This document shows positions 29,291-41,849 of a stretch of 64,000 bases of DNA, in pieces; position 1 is the stretch's first letter; the number at the start of each line of letters is the position of its first letter. The notes beneath the pieces were generated by a model, which was not told where the DNA came from, searched no databases, and was given only the letters and a program-made list of their open reading frames with translations. The DNA is from Epiperipatus broadwayi (taxonomy: Eukaryota > Onychophora > Udeonychophora > Euonychophora > Peripatidae), in the NCBI GenBank assembly GCA_028023455.1, contig JAQFVV010000253.1, forward strand, positions 12,501 through 76,500. The letters run 5' to 3'. Made by a program: the position numbers and the translations under genes.

Positions 29291-31260
29291 GTTCACGCTG
29301 ATAGCAAAACCACAAAAAAACAGAGAAAGGACAAAATTTCACATAGCTCTTTTGACTTTTTAAATCTAGCAGGTATGATGACCTAATCTTCGATGAAATC
29401 TTACTGGCACAAAACATGTTAAGTGTAATATGTCATAGCTTAACTAATACTTAAGAACTCTTAATTTACATTAAAACCCTGATGTGTAGTGAACATTTTC
29501 TTTCTAAATAAGTTTAGAAATGTGTCCGTATTCTTTGTCTATAGTTCAATCATTATTCTCATCATGGATATGTTAAGATTAATCAGTGGCAAAGTTGGTA
29601 CTTGGGCAATGCAGGTGTTCAATTTTCTGAGTTGGCTTCATGTGAAGATAGAAATTATTGCTCAAAGAGAAAATTTTGTTTTCTAAAAGCTCAGCAAGGC
29701 ATATTGGCTAACAAGAACGTTGAAGTCAGCTTTAAGTGTATTCTTGATTAATTTATTTACAGCTGTAGGAATAGTAGGGTGGCAGATTTGAAAACCCTTT
29801 AACAACTAAATCAAGTTTGATTCTTAGTATTTTTCAGCTTCTTTTTATGACAATAATCATATACTTATTATAAAATTCCAGAGGCTTTTATAGACATTTT
29901 ACCAAAATAGTTTCAGATAATCCAACATTTTTGCACTATAATGATTGAATTCCAATATAATTAACTTAAATTAAAAGATTCCTTTATGACAATTTCCAAC
30001 GCTAGGAAATTGCATATTCGCTAGACTCATTATTATTAAATAGATTAAAACCAATTTACTGAAATTATGCATTGTCTTTTGATTTTTCCATATAAAATTT
30101 TATATCGAAAAATTAGAAAAAATAATTGCAAAGTTCATTTCTCCCATTTTAACATTGCCTTAATTAAATCTTTAGTTACCCAAAATTAAATAGTTTAACA
30201 ATTAGTGGGTTTGCGTGATATATATTACACCACTTTTATAAATTACAATTAAATAGTAAAAAGAAATATACAAAAAATAATGAAAATTTTAATATTAACT
30301 AACCTCAAAAAAAAAAAAAAATTTGAGATTTGATTAAGAGTCTCATTATAAATAAAAAAATTTATCGTCAAAAATATTATACTAATATATTGGGAATAAA
30401 CATTTCACTCACCATTTTTAAATAATTTTAATATTTTGCAAAATTTCATTTCTCACTTGCGATCAGATAAAATCATTCCCAAAGAGAACTTCTTATTTTG
30501 ATGGGTTTTATTTCGTATGGGTGATTACTTCGGCGTGAGTTTCTGTGAAATGTTAATATTATTTAAAGATGCTCAGAGAAGTTTTTACTGTTAATATATA
30601 TAATGAGAAGGGTTCTTTTCTTTTCATGCTTAGTGAATACTAAATTACAGAATAAATGTACATTTAATTTATAGTGAAACATAAATATGATAGACGTACG
30701 TTATTTAAAATAAAATTTTTAATGTTATAACAAAATTTTGAAAATGTGTAAATGATATTAAAGTTTTATTTATTTAAGTAGTTGTATAAATCATTTAATT
30801 AAAAAACCTATCAGTTGATATTGCAAAAAAAAAATCATTGCTTTATCTTTTACCAAATATATAGATTTTAAACAGAAGTATAAAACAGTGCCATAAAATT
30901 TTTATATTTTGTGTTTATTTTATCAAAGATTAATCTATATATGTGCACTGCACACAGATAATGAAGCTATTAATTGTCTGTGAAATTATTGAAATTTTCT
31001 CGTCAAAAATATTTAAAGTCAAAGTAATGACTTTAAGACAGCTACAATAAGTCTAAGTATTTTGTTTACATTTATTCTGTTTAAGTTTAATATATATGTT
31101 ATAATGTGCCCATCTTTTGAAACAGTGAATAATAATTGTTAACTAACGTACAATGGAGATAATTGAAATCCCCACTTTAAATATTTTAAGAAGCTGCTTG
31201 CAATATTAAATCACTGTTTCGAAATAACGCTATTAATAGATGATAACCATCGCTACACAC
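29291..31260. other. AT-rich non-coding stretch
   Basis: I see no gene. A 62-base open frame (30471-30532) between an AG and GTGAGT was considered and rejected on phase. A single homopolymer (A) run occurs near 30307. Confidence 0.45.
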
Positions 31261-31262
31261 TT

Positions 31263-31313
31263 GTTATTATCATGATATTATATATATATATATATATATA
31301 TCATGATAATAAC
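31263..31313. repeat. Palindrome with (TA)n core
   Basis: GTTATTATCATGATA and its complement TATCATGATAATAAC flank about ten TA units. The arms are perfect, so it should extrude readily as a cruciform. Confidence 0.9.
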
Positions 31314-31614
31314 ATATATATATAAATTGCATTATCTTTTGCAAGGTTTGCTTAGTCAGTTTTTTTTATATATAATAACTTTTGATATCTATTAGTTAGA
31401 AGGGATATACTGGATAGAGATGATATTAAAGTATATTTGTTAATATTTATTAATGCCCATCAAATATACATTCCCTCCTTAATTGCGATTGTATATATAT
31501 ATATATATATTTCATTTTAATTTTTCCTCAATACGATATATTTATTTTCTGGTCAGACTAGAGTCAAACCATTTCAAGATAATGCAAGTAAGAAGTTTTA
31601 TTTAACCAAGGGTT

Positions 31615-32115
31615 TTCACTTTGTGGCACTACTGTATGGAGAGTTTGCTACCATTTATTAACAGTCTGTGTAAGCATATGGAATGGTGATCATCCTGCCT
31701 ATAGGATATATTGGTCTGTCATTTTTGAAAAACCAAAGACACCAATATTTATAGATATTGAAGTGAGTTCAAGTCTATATGATTATATAAACAAATGAAC
31801 TTGGATTGAAAACATTACTGTGTTTGCATACTGGTCTCCTAGCTTTATAATTAACCAAATAGGTAAAAGATGGTTGCTGAAGGGTTGCATTAAATCTCAA
31901 GATCTAGGTGCAGTGCTCTCAAATCCATGGTTCCTCATTGATCAAAGCTACAAGCTAGAAACTAGTCTGGGATATTAGTTGAGTAGGGATTTTATTCACA
32001 AAACTTTCTGAATCCACTGATTATAAAAGCTTGCACTTGGTGGCAATACTGTGTGGATAGTTTGCTACTGTTATTAAGAGCCTACACAAGCATATGAAAT
32101 GATGATCATGTGAGA
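31615..32115. repeat. Diverged ~90-bp direct repeat, 420 bases apart
   Basis: CACTTTGTGGCACTACTGT...GAGTTTGCTACC...AAGCATATGGAATGGTGATCAT (about 31618-31700) recurs as CACTTGGTGGCAATACTGT...AAGCATATGAAATGATGATCAT (about 32035-32110). The sequence between is GC-richer than its surroundings and non-coding. Probably an unidentified old transposon. Confidence 0.65.
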
Positions 32116-33395
32116 TTTTGGAAGTTTTATTTAAATAAGTGAAGCAACAGATATCCAAAACAATTAAATCTGATGATGATTTTAATACAGATAGAAAAAC
32201 AACAGATTAAATTAGTAATAGATTAACTAGATGGAAGAGCTTTTTGTAGAAATAATTTAATATTAAAAGAAAATTCACTTATATATTTAAAAAGGTCCAA
32301 ATTTGGATACCTAATTGAAAAATAGTATAAGGAATCAAAACCAAATAGTGATATATAAAGAATTTTTTGTTGAAAATAACAAACGGAGATTAAAAACAAA
32401 TGCAAGTATGTGAGAATAAGTAGGAATTACTGGCCATATTGAAAAGTTAAAAAATCAAACTGGGTTAGATATGTCTCTAAAAAATGACAATTGATAAAAA
32501 TTGAAGTCTTAAGAAAGAAACCATGTATGAAATTAATGAGTGCGATTAAAAAGTTTGTTTAGTAGAAGAAATTGGATTAATGTAAAATATTTATTTTGCA
32601 ATGGAACAATGATTGTTGTAAACAATGAAGCTTATCATATCCAGCAGAATTTTACATAATGTTTTTTTTGGTACTATTCTATCAGCTCATATCAGCCACT
32701 TGATGGTGCTGATGCTATGCAAAAACACAGAAATACAATATTACCGGGCCACACAAAAATTAATTTTTAATATCTTTATGTATTAATGTATGTTAGCATA
32801 TCTACAAAATCAACATGTATGTTGATTTGTTATTTAGTTGATGATGTGGAATATACGTATATAAATGAGAAGTTGGATGATAGAAATTAAAATAAGTTCA
32901 AAAAAATTTTTTCTTAAAATTTTATTCTCACCCTGCTATGTAAGATGGAACTCATTTGTAAATAAATTAGACAAGTTATATTTATTATATATGTATACTT
33001 AATCAAATCAGATATGTATTGATTAATTAAGCATTAGAAGGCCAATAGTTATATACATGTCTGCTAATTTAATATTTGGAATAGAGAGGTACCATGCTAT
33101 CTGTTTCATAGATTTAGATATTCAATAATAATCAGATCTATGTGCATAAATATTCAATCATGATAGCTATTAATAATTACTCATGCTAAAAATAAAATGT
33201 TGGTATAATACCCACAGCTAAATTATTTAAATGTCTTTAAGGAAAAAGAGGTTTTTATTCATTTCATAATGAATTGTTTCTTTTTTGTAGCATAGTAATC
33301 TATGAGATGATATACCTATATATTAATGTTAATAAAGTTGTTTGACTGTATCTGCAATACTATACTACTTGGTATTGTGTGTCTACATTCTTTAA
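32116..33395. other. AT-rich non-coding stretch
   Basis: Nothing recognised; the frames present are short and stop-rich. Confidence 0.45.
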
Positions 33396-34230
33396 TTGCT
33401 TTCCAAAATACTTCATCGGCCAATCCTTAAATATTGGAGATGACCAGAGTGAACTCCTAAATGGGCAAACCAATGTAATGGGCATAAGCTACCAGGGTTT
33501 GCTACATTCCTGAACCTGGCTCACACTAAGGCATCCAAAATGAATGAAATTCTGGAGCTGGCAAAGCAGGTCTTCTTTTGAAGACAACACTTTTGTGACA
33601 GGAACGGGACTTGCATCTGAACTGTGAAATGGTTTTGGACATCTCCATTCTCATTATTTTACTGCACACACATCTCTTGGCATATAGTATTATGTTGTTG
33701 TCCTGTAGTGGCACAATTTAAATGGCTCCGTTTTGTAGTCAGCCATCTTATTTGTTTCAGACATGTTCCTACACAAATGTGAGATGGACAAAATATTTTT
33801 GGACATATGCTTTCCAACATTTTTGAAGGTTCCATGCTGAGTAGGGAAGTGCAGTGACAGGTTTATAATTGTTAGGAAGTAATAGTAGGTCAGATGACAT
33901 GTAAGCTAATTACTATTACATGCATATTTGAAGAGTTGTGTCAGGCTGAAGTCCAGATACCCTCAGATGATACTGTAGTGAACTTTGAACTGTGAGCATT
34001 GGGATAAGGTGTGTAAGACAACGCAGCAGGCTGGTCACCAGAATGGCATGCGAAACAACCTCTTTCTGTGCTTTTGCATAAAAATAAAGCTAGTGGCTGA
34101 GTAAATGGCATATTTACATGTTTTTGCATATAAATAACACCACGAAGTGGATAACATGAGCTAATAGAACAGTACCTTTTTTGTAGGAATAATAGTAAAT
34201 TTACCAAAGTCATTTTAGTGAGGTCTTATA
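33396..34230 (-). other. GC-richer island, possibly decayed DNA-transposon sequence
   Basis: Composition differs clearly from flanking DNA. On the minus strand 33714-33526 reads MPLQDNNIILYAKRC, then SQFRCKSRSCHKSVVFKRRP, which has the look of the zinc-ribbon segment preceding ISXO2/Merlin-type transposases (W/FRC....C.K..S.RK). No DDE block follows, so this is only a suggestion. No splice sites frame it as an exon. Confidence 0.25.
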
Positions 34231-34306
34231 ATAAAAATTCATAAAATACTTCATTTTGAATGTTACAGAAACGATTTTTAATTTTAATTATTTATTTTAT
34301 CTATAG

Positions 34307-34437
34307 TTTTCCATCAAATGTTTCACAGATCAATTTTTAAAATCTTATGAAATCATAACTGATTCGGAGGCAGTAGTCCAAACAGATACACCATATTTTC
34401 TAGCTCTTGGAAATATAATAAAAAGCACATCACCAAG
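34307..34437 (+). CDS. Internal exon of an unrecognised long-intron gene
   Basis: After a T-rich tract ending CTATAG, 131 bases are open in phase 0: FSIKCFTDQFLKSYEIITDS, then EAVVQTDTPYFLALGN and IIKSTSPR. It ends at AAG|GTATTTTT with two bases of the next codon. Composition is balanced and the peptide is not low-complexity, unlike nearby random frames. The start phase matches the end phase of the exon at 2412-2501 on the same strand, so both may belong to one gene with an intron of about 32 kb; other exons could lie between them. An alternative acceptor (TTTCACAG) sits 19 bases inside. Family not recognised. Confidence 0.55.
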
Positions 34438-34615
34438 GTATTTTTAAGATATATATATATTATTATATATGAAATCAATTAGCTATATACAGAGAAAGTT
34501 TTTTTTTGTTAAAATTATTAATTATTTTTTATTACAATTTAAATTTTTAAAATTTATTTTCTTGCTTTAATTTTATGTTAAATTTGCCTTATTAAATATG
34601 AGGGTTTTTTTTTTG

Positions 34616-34620
<5 letters not shown>

Positions 34621-34656
<36 letters not shown>

Positions 34657-34670
34657 TATTTTTTTTTTTG

Positions 34671-34706
<36 letters not shown>
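34621..34706. repeat. Duplicated T-run plus (TA)n block
   Basis: The unit TTTTTTTTTGCTT followed by TA repeats occurs twice (TA over 34621-34650 and about 34673-34706), a small tandem duplication. Confidence 0.9.
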
Positions 34707-34707
<1 letters not shown>

Positions 34708-34790
34708 CTTATTATCACCACTGGTAACAAATTTTTTCACAACTGCAATAAAAACCTTTTTTTACTTTAAAATATATATGTTTTATAAAC

Positions 34791-35262
34791 TATAATGTTC
34801 TTTTCATTGAATCCCATCAAAAATTTATACTCTTCTTTTTTTTTTTAAAAAAATATTTATTCTCATCAAACCATATATAGATATTCACATCTTTAGCACC
34901 TAACGTTTCAATCACTTTTTTGTAGTCATTTTCAATGATCTAAAAAAAAAGTAAGTATAAATGTAAATTATATAATGGGATATATAATGGAATATATATG
35001 TGGTAGATGAAAGAGAAATGTTATTGTTTTTTATGATAAGGGTATATACATTTGTATATATTATTTTTTATACATTTGTAATAATAGTGATATAAATATG
35101 TATATTTATAGATCCTTGAAAATGACTACAAAAAGGTGGTTGAAACGTTGTGCGTTAAAGATGTGAATATGTATATATGTTTCGATGAGAAGAAATAAAG
35201 TTTTTAAAAAGAAAAGAAGAAGAGTATAAATTTATGATTGGATTCAATGAAAAGAACATTAT
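34791..35262. repeat. Foldback of two PLE-like ends, ~150-bp arms
   Basis: The left arm 34791-34941 and right arm 35110-35262 are reverse complements with a 168-base AT-rich loop. Paired blocks are AATGTTCTTTTCATTGAATC with GATTGGATTCAATGAAAAGA, and TATACTCTTCTT with its complement. Each inner end carries a hammerhead-like motif: minus 34905-34937 and plus 35115-35146. The plus copy has stem GACTAC/GTGGTT and GAAACGTTG. The CTGATGA box has decayed to CTTGAAA. Confidence 0.8.
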
Positions 35263-36614
35263 ACTATTTTTTTTTAAATGCTTTAAATAAGAAACGTTCC
35301 ACCTGCAAATATAAAGGTGAAGCAACTTTAAATAAGCCTTTGCAGGGAAAAGATATTTCCAGCGTTTATTCACCCAAAGAGCGTTGGTGAAGATTTTAAT
35401 TTTTATGTTTTAGTAATAGTATTTAGTCATCTATTTACCAACGAATAATTAGATGGTTAATTACATTGACTACAGTTTTCCAACTTAAAATATATGTTCT
35501 GAGCTTGCTAGAATATTCTCAATCTTCTAATATATGCATATTCAAATTAAGCTTAAGGTTATGAAAAGTTTAGTAAATAATATGTAATAATCGAATAATT
35601 TATTTCTGGGAATCCATAACAAGTTCGGCCGTGGAAAATGACAGAACTATGCCATGCTTAAGGGATTTTGAGCTCCAGAATCTGTCATTCAACCATTACA
35701 CCAAAACATACATCATTGTCAGATATGGGTGCTTTATTGGACTTTTTAACTTATATCAATCAATATAAAACATTTTAATATAAATTAAATTCTAGTAATT
35801 TTTGTGCTTTGATGTAAGTAATTTTGCGAAAATTTCAAAAATACTTATTATTTATCAATTCTTAAATGTATTTTGAGCAAAGAACTGTCTGTAAAAGGAC
35901 CATATTAGAAATGTAATAATTAATCATAAATTATTTAAGGCAATGCAAAAAAAGAAAAAGATAAGATTAAATAATTAATCATAAACATACAATGGGAATA
36001 GACGGAATAACAATTTAAATTTACTTGCGCATGTCGCAAATCACCCTTAATTTAATCCTCTTGGATTTTCAGTTCAATTGCCTATTAGTAAATCAAGCAT
36101 CTTTGCTTTTCTATTCGTTCCAAATTATTTTTTATTTTTAGAGTTAAAACATGTCTCTACTTTCATTCATGATCCAAAAGCAGGGACAACCATCATAGAA
36201 TATATTTGGCTCTATTATACAGATACATATACTCTTTTAATCTTATATTTAGCAAAAATATGAGCAACGTGGATCATTTCATTTAATATGTAATGTAGCA
36301 ATTTTTTCTTTACTCCTTTTATTAATCAATTCTAAATGTTTATGAAATTAAAACTAACATTATATTTATTGTACAGCTCTTTTTTTTTTTTTTTTACAAT
36401 TTTGTTGTTATCAAGATATATAATGAAAGGCTATCTAAGATTTCTTTTCTAGAAATAATAATGAAAATATTCATTTGGGAAAAAAATTTAGCCGATCTTT
36501 CTATATACATTTTTAATAATAACAAAAGTAAAAAAAAAAACATACAGGAAGGAATATAATATTAGCTTTATCTTGTCAGTCACTTTGAATTGATGAATAA
36601 ATAAGATTAAGATT
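35263..36614. other. AT-rich non-coding stretch
   Basis: A 62-codon open frame (36078-36263) follows a good acceptor (GGATTTTCAG near 36072) but its phase does not fit the exon at 34307 and it has no donor. I do not call it. Nothing else seen. Confidence 0.4.
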
Positions 36615-36719
36615 TGTCAAGCATTGGTGGTCGAGAGGTCAGTGACAACTGCTAAACAAGCAGTTGCCAGGGGATAGCGGGTTCGCTTCCCGGCTGATGC
36701 TATGACACATGGGAAAAAA
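36615..36719 (+). mobile_element. Short tRNA-derived SINE, copy 1
   Basis: A ~105-base unit starts TGTCAAGCATTGG and ends GATGCTATGACACAT plus a short A run. A-box-like TGGTCGAGAGG and B-box-like GGTTCGCTTCCC are present. It folds like a tRNA: acceptor AGCATTG/TGATGCT with wobbles, a long AACTGCT/AGCAGTT arm, and T-arm CGGG/CCCG around TTCGCTT. T-loop position 58 is not A, so it is unlikely to be a functional tRNA. Target duplication AAGATTAAGATT flanks it (36603-36614 and 36720-36731). Expected to be Pol III transcribed and mobilised by a LINE in trans. Confidence 0.8.
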
Positions 36720-36875
36720 AAGATTAAGATTAGACTTAGTGTTTAAAAATGCTCATATTTTGTACATATGATTAAATACTGATAACAAATATTATTTATG
36801 TTTAGTATAGAACCCCAAAGACAAAAATAAATGAAACTAAAGCAATGTGTGATCATACATTGGAGTATTTCCATC

Positions 36876-37376
36876 AATCTATCATTAGATGTTGGATGTT
36901 TAAAAAAATTTAAACTTTATTTAAATTTTTCAAATACAAACAACTGTTATTAATAACCTACAAATAGACAACACATGTTAATAGTAGTAGATTACATACT
37001 GTTTCAAATGGTATGATTGTCTATTGTTTTTCAGATATTTCTGCCCTTAATACTGATAATATTAGCATAAGATCAAACATGCACTTTTAGATTCTTGAGT
37101 ATCAAATTTTAAGACAAAGCCTTTGACAGAACTGCTCAATTGATTAGGGTGTTGCCTTAAAATTCAATATTCAAGAATCTAAAGGTATAAGTTTGACTAC
37201 TATGCTAATACCATGACTGGTTATGCCAGCAACAGCTGAAAAAGAGCAGAGCATATTACACTCAAAACACTGTGTAATCTACTAACATACATTATCTATT
37301 CTAAGAGAGGTTTGTATTTGAAAGCATAAATACAGTTTAAATTTTTCTAGACATTCAACATTTAATGATAGATGAG
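36876..37376. repeat. Foldback element, ~230-bp arms
   Basis: TCTATCATTA (left) pairs with TAATGATAGA (right), and AGATTCTTGA (37089) with TCAAGAATCT (37171). Between these the arms match with indels, and the central loop is about 37115-37145. No coding capacity. No hammerhead-like motif was found in it, so it is a different family from the PLE foldbacks. Confidence 0.75.
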
Positions 37377-37398
37377 TCCAACATATTATCACATTTAG

Positions 37399-37401
<3 letters not shown>

Positions 37402-37435
<34 letters not shown>

Positions 37436-37445
37436 AAATGTGATA

Positions 37446-37482
<37 letters not shown>
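37402..37482. repeat. Two (TA)n tracts within a small hairpin
   Basis: TA at about 37402-37432 and 37444-37482. TCACATTTA left of the first tract pairs with TAAATGTGA between the two. Confidence 0.85.
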
Positions 37483-37484
<2 letters not shown>

Positions 37485-37552
37485 CTTACAATAACTCTTC
37501 TCATATACACTTTAATGCAAATATTTTTAATATAATTGCTGTATTTTCCTGA

Positions 37553-37580
37553 GTTTCAACTGTCCTGCAGTCTTCATCAG
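37553..37580 (-). ncRNA. Hammerhead-like RNA motif, solo PLE-like end
   Basis: On the minus strand: CTGATGA, A, stem GACTG, loop CAGGA, stem CAGTT, GAAAC, then about 70 bases to (TA)n at 37482. Both core boxes are canonical. No PLE coding sequence is attached, so it is a solo terminus. Confidence 0.55.
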
Positions 37581-38259
37581 AACTACAATATTAAATGATA
37601 TAAACATATAACCATTACTTCATATACATATAAAAATATTCATACACACATATGTATATCAAAAATATATACATACATGTCTTCAAAACATATATACACA
37701 TATACATACACATACAAAATCCATATATGTATATACATCCATAGGCATATATATAACCCACGTACAAAAATACATATATATATATACACAAAAAGACATA
37801 TCAAATAATCAATTTTAATATTTTTTTTTTAAAAAACCTATTTTATTTTAATTTTTTTTTTTTAAAAAACCATTATTATTTCTTTATCAATTTTACTTTA
37901 TTTTCTACTTTTTATCCTTTTATCGTTTCTTCCTATCTATCATTTTTACATTATTATCTAATATATTTTATCACCTTTTATAGTTTAAAAATGATAAATT
38001 TAACTTTAACCATTTTATTATTTCTAAACTTATTTTTTAATAAATTTTTTTATTTTATTCTCTTTAATAAAGCCCCTATTCATTTTAACTTACCATTCTT
38101 AATCTCATCTACTTTTAAAATAATTTTTTTCAAATTTCTTATCTTTTTTATGTGATGTGATGACGTGATGTATTTGGCTTCACCTTAAATGAAGTCAAGA
38201 ATATCTCAGCAATTATGCCCAGATAAACCTGTTAGCCACTCTATTTTCCATTCCCCACT
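37581..38259 (-). other. LINE 3' untranslated region and AT-rich spacer
   Basis: Just below the ORF2 stop the minus strand carries a GTCATCACATCACAT-like block and then A-rich sequence, consistent with the LINE's 3' UTR and tail (to about 37810). A short tandem repeat of T-run plus AAAAAACC lies at about 37815-37875. The rest (37581-37800) is a TA/CA-rich patch with ATACATA motifs. Confidence 0.45.
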
Positions 38260-41200
38260 CTAAGTCTTTCCATATTCTGTCCCATCCCATTTCCACAACA
38301 TAATCTTTGTCAACTCTATGGCCTTTATATCTAAATCCACCTTATCTTTTCGCAAACCCAGCATAAAAACTAATAACTCACTTTCTGTATAGTCACTTTG
38401 TTCATACCTATTCTCCCATAACTTCATTATCTGTATCCTTTCTGCTTTCAGGAATTTACATTCAATCAACAGATGCTTAATATTTTCTATACCTTCCTTA
38501 CACAATTTGCACACTAAATCATCCATAGTTTTCCATTTATTTGTATATTCTCTTGTTGTTAAAGATCCCGTTCGAGCCTTAAACAATAATCTACTTTCCT
38601 TACTATTATCATAAATTAACTCGCATCCAATATTCCATTTACTTCTATATATATTTAAATTCTTTTTACCCTCCATACTAGTTCTCTATCTCTTCAACTC
38701 CCTATTTTTTTTATTAATGTTTCTATTCTTTTATCCCATTCCTTACCATTATAACACTCAACAATCCTCCTAACACAATCATCCCACCTTTTATACAAGT
38801 ATACTGATATAAATTCTTTATCCAAATCTTTTGCATACCGTATTACCTTTCTCACCCATCTTGTTACCTGCCCTTTACTCATAACCCAATTAAACACTAT
38901 TTTGCTATTCTTTTACTATCCATAAACTGCAACCTACCAAACATTTTCATTTTAATTTTGGCATCTCTCATATAAAAACTTGACCATCCCATTTCTCCTT
39001 GAATTGCCTCCTTTGCCATTCACATCTCTGTATCTAATGCATGTCTTCCTACTTCCCTTTGTACTTTCTCTAAATAATCTAAAACCCTTTTACTAACACA
39101 GAATGCATCATTACCATATGTTAACCCTGCTACTGCAACTACCTTCCATACAATTCTGGCTACATCATATTTATTATATGAAAATACTGTTAGTTTCTTT
39201 ACCTAACCCTTTCTTTTCTTTGCTTCATTTACCATTTTTTTCTCCCATTCATCCAATCAATTTTCCTGATTACATAAGATAATTCCCAAATACCTATATC
39301 TATCCACCACACTTAACTTTATATAACCTAATAAAAATTCTACATCTTCTCTTTCCCCATATTAACCATCATTATATTTTATTTTTCTTCACTAAATTTA
39401 ATCCCCATCTCTTTACACACCCTTGCACATGTCCTCAACATAATTTTCATATCTTCTCTTCTTTCTGCACACAAAAAGATATCATCCGCAAAAAAAGACC
39501 CGACAAAGTATATACTCCCTTGCCACCTATTAACAGTATCTCTACCCCTCTTCCTAGTCTTTCTATTGCTTTCTCCATTTCACTCAAAAATACAACAAAA
39601 ACAAAATAGGTGACATAGGGCATCCTTGCCTTAATCCCACCCCATTTTTAACTTTAACTGATTCTATATCCCCTAATTGGTAAGTATAATAATTATTTTC
39701 ATATAATTTCTTAATAATATTTACTAAAGCTTCATCCATTCCCAAATTGGATAACCTTACCCATAATCTATTTCTATTTACTCTATCATATGCTTTCTCT
39801 ATATCTATAAAACTCATGTATAACGATCTACCTGAATTCCTACTCATCTCCATAAGTTGTGTAACTACAAACAAACTATCTCCTATACACCTATCTGACC
39901 TAAAACCTCCTTGCATTCCCCCCATGACATTATTCTCTTCCATCCATTTTACAACTCTTCCAGCTACCTTATATGAGAAAACTTTTTTATAAAACTGATG
40001 TTACCACTATCGGTCTATAATTATTTAACTGTCTACGATCCTTACCCTTTCCTTTAAATAATAATCTTATTCTTGTATTACTCCAACTATCCAGAAAAAC
40101 TCTCTTCTGTGCCATCTTATTAAAACATGATAATAATTTTGCTTTTGCTCTATGCCCTAAATTCATTACCATCTCTGCTGCCCATCCATCTAAACCTCTC
40201 GCCCTTCCACTTTTCAATCTCTTCCCTGCCTCATTCAGTTTATTTTTTGTGAATCTAATATTCCCATTACTACCTGCTTTCATGTTTTCTATCACTAATT
40301 CCTTCACATATAACATCTTTTCTATATCCATTACATAGCTATTTAAGATTCTCTCTACCTCTTCTCTAGAGCTACACTCTATTCCCTCATCATCTATTAA
40401 TACTATTACTCATTCCCCTACATTTCTTCTTTTAAAGTAATTCCAAAATTTTTTACTCCCATCTCTTGCACTTTTCTTAATATCCTCCAACAATTTACTA
40501 TTTAACTTCATCCTCTCTCTATAATTATTCATTTTAACCAACTTCTTCTTTTCTAAGTACTTTCCCCATTTAGCATTAATATCGTTTTCACTTTCTTTAT
40601 TCTTAATAGCACACTTATGTTCTTTGCATGCTTCTTTCCTCTCTTTTACACTTTTACTAACTCTCATTTTTATTACTTTTATTCCTCTGCATATTCTCAA
40701 CTAAAACCCTATTTGCCACTTTTTCTATTTCACCACACCAGTCCTTATATTCATCCCCAACCAACTGCTCCATGGTTTCTTCAACTTTTATTTTATACTC
40801 TTCCAACTTATTCTTATCATTCACTCTCCATCCACATCTTTCACTATTGTTTCTACTTTTATTTCTATCCTCCATCACATTACTAACCATTTCTATTACA
40901 ATAAAGTTATGATCACTATTGCATACTCTCTCTTCATTATCAAACACCTTAATTTTCTGTATTTTATTCATTCCCTCTTTCTCTACCAATACATAATCTA
41001 TTGTGTGAAATACATTATTCTTAGACCATGTGTATTGTCCCTCATACATATTTGATAAATTCCCAATGCTCAAATTTACACTTTGACAAAGTTCCTTCAA
41101 AAACTGACCATTCTTATTATCTACATCATCAATTTCTTCAATATGTCCATTCATATCCCCTATAACCATTATTCTCTTTCCCTTTTCTTTAAACCTCTGT

Positions 41201-41600
41201 ATATCCTTAACTAGGCATTCATATATACTACTGTTCCACTCCCTTACAGTTTGACTATCTCCAGTGGCTATATGCACTACAGCCACCATCTATTCTTGTC
41301 TACCCAACCTTATTTCAAACCACAAATGCTCTTGACATTTAACAATATTTAAATATTTTTTTGATATAACACCTATACTACCACCCCATTATTTTTCCTT
41401 TTCTTTTCTGTTTATACCATGACACACCAACTCTTCCAAAATAGGGTCTTTTTCTCTTAGATGAGTTTCCACTACTGCTAATAACTCAAGTTCTTCATTT
41501 TCAATTGCTTTATTTAATTCCAGCCACTTTTCTGGTCTCCTACCACCTTGCATATTCAAAAACCCAATTTTAACAATTTCTTCTTTCCTAACTACTCTTT
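38260..41600 (-). pseudogene. CR1-group LINE ORF2: endonuclease, reverse transcriptase, zinc knuckle
   Basis: Reading the minus strand: an APE endonuclease with GRRPEKW upstream (near 41535), then in the frame from 41289 VIGDMNG (residues 42-48), YTWS (86-89), IDYVLV (97-102) and SDHNFIV (125-131), which are the family's catalytic blocks. Next a lysine-rich linker (40700-40410). RT: GRARGLDGWAAEM and NYRPIVVTS (40331-39987), GGFRSDRC and FIDIEKAYDRV (motif A), LRQGCPMSPILF (motif B) in 39943-39584, FFADDIFLC (motif C, about 39470-39495). The C-terminal part has LVCKLCKEGIENIKHLLIEC, a CX2C..H..C knuckle (38676-38260). Multiple stops and frameshifts make it inactive. Family length is typically about 900-1000 codons, and nearly all is represented. 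Confidence 0.88.
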
Positions 41601-41849
41601 TATAAATTCTTTTAATTCTTTTTCTCCATTACATTTATAACAAACTTTCTTACCATTAATCTTACAGAACCATTCCCTCTCCACATCTACACTTATATCT
41701 AAATCAACCATCTTTTGCTTATTTCTTATATCCCATCCATTCTTTTTTTTTGATAATATTACAATCTAAAAGCCCACCCCCTCTTTAAAAGTTTCCTGAA
41801 TTATATTCTTTAAATATTAGACTCCCTAAAACTTCACTTCCTTGTTTTC

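Noticed and set aside
30471-30532. 62-base exon candidate ending at GTGAGT
   Set aside because: End phase would put a stop in the next exon at 34307; the acceptor is weak.
36078-36263. 62-codon frame after a good acceptor as a terminal exon
   Set aside because: Phase is incompatible with the exon at 34307 and the peptide is hydrophobic and AT-driven.
36626-36712. Functional tRNA gene with a long variable arm
   Set aside because: The T-loop lacks the conserved A58-type base, and target duplications and two sister copies show it is a SINE.
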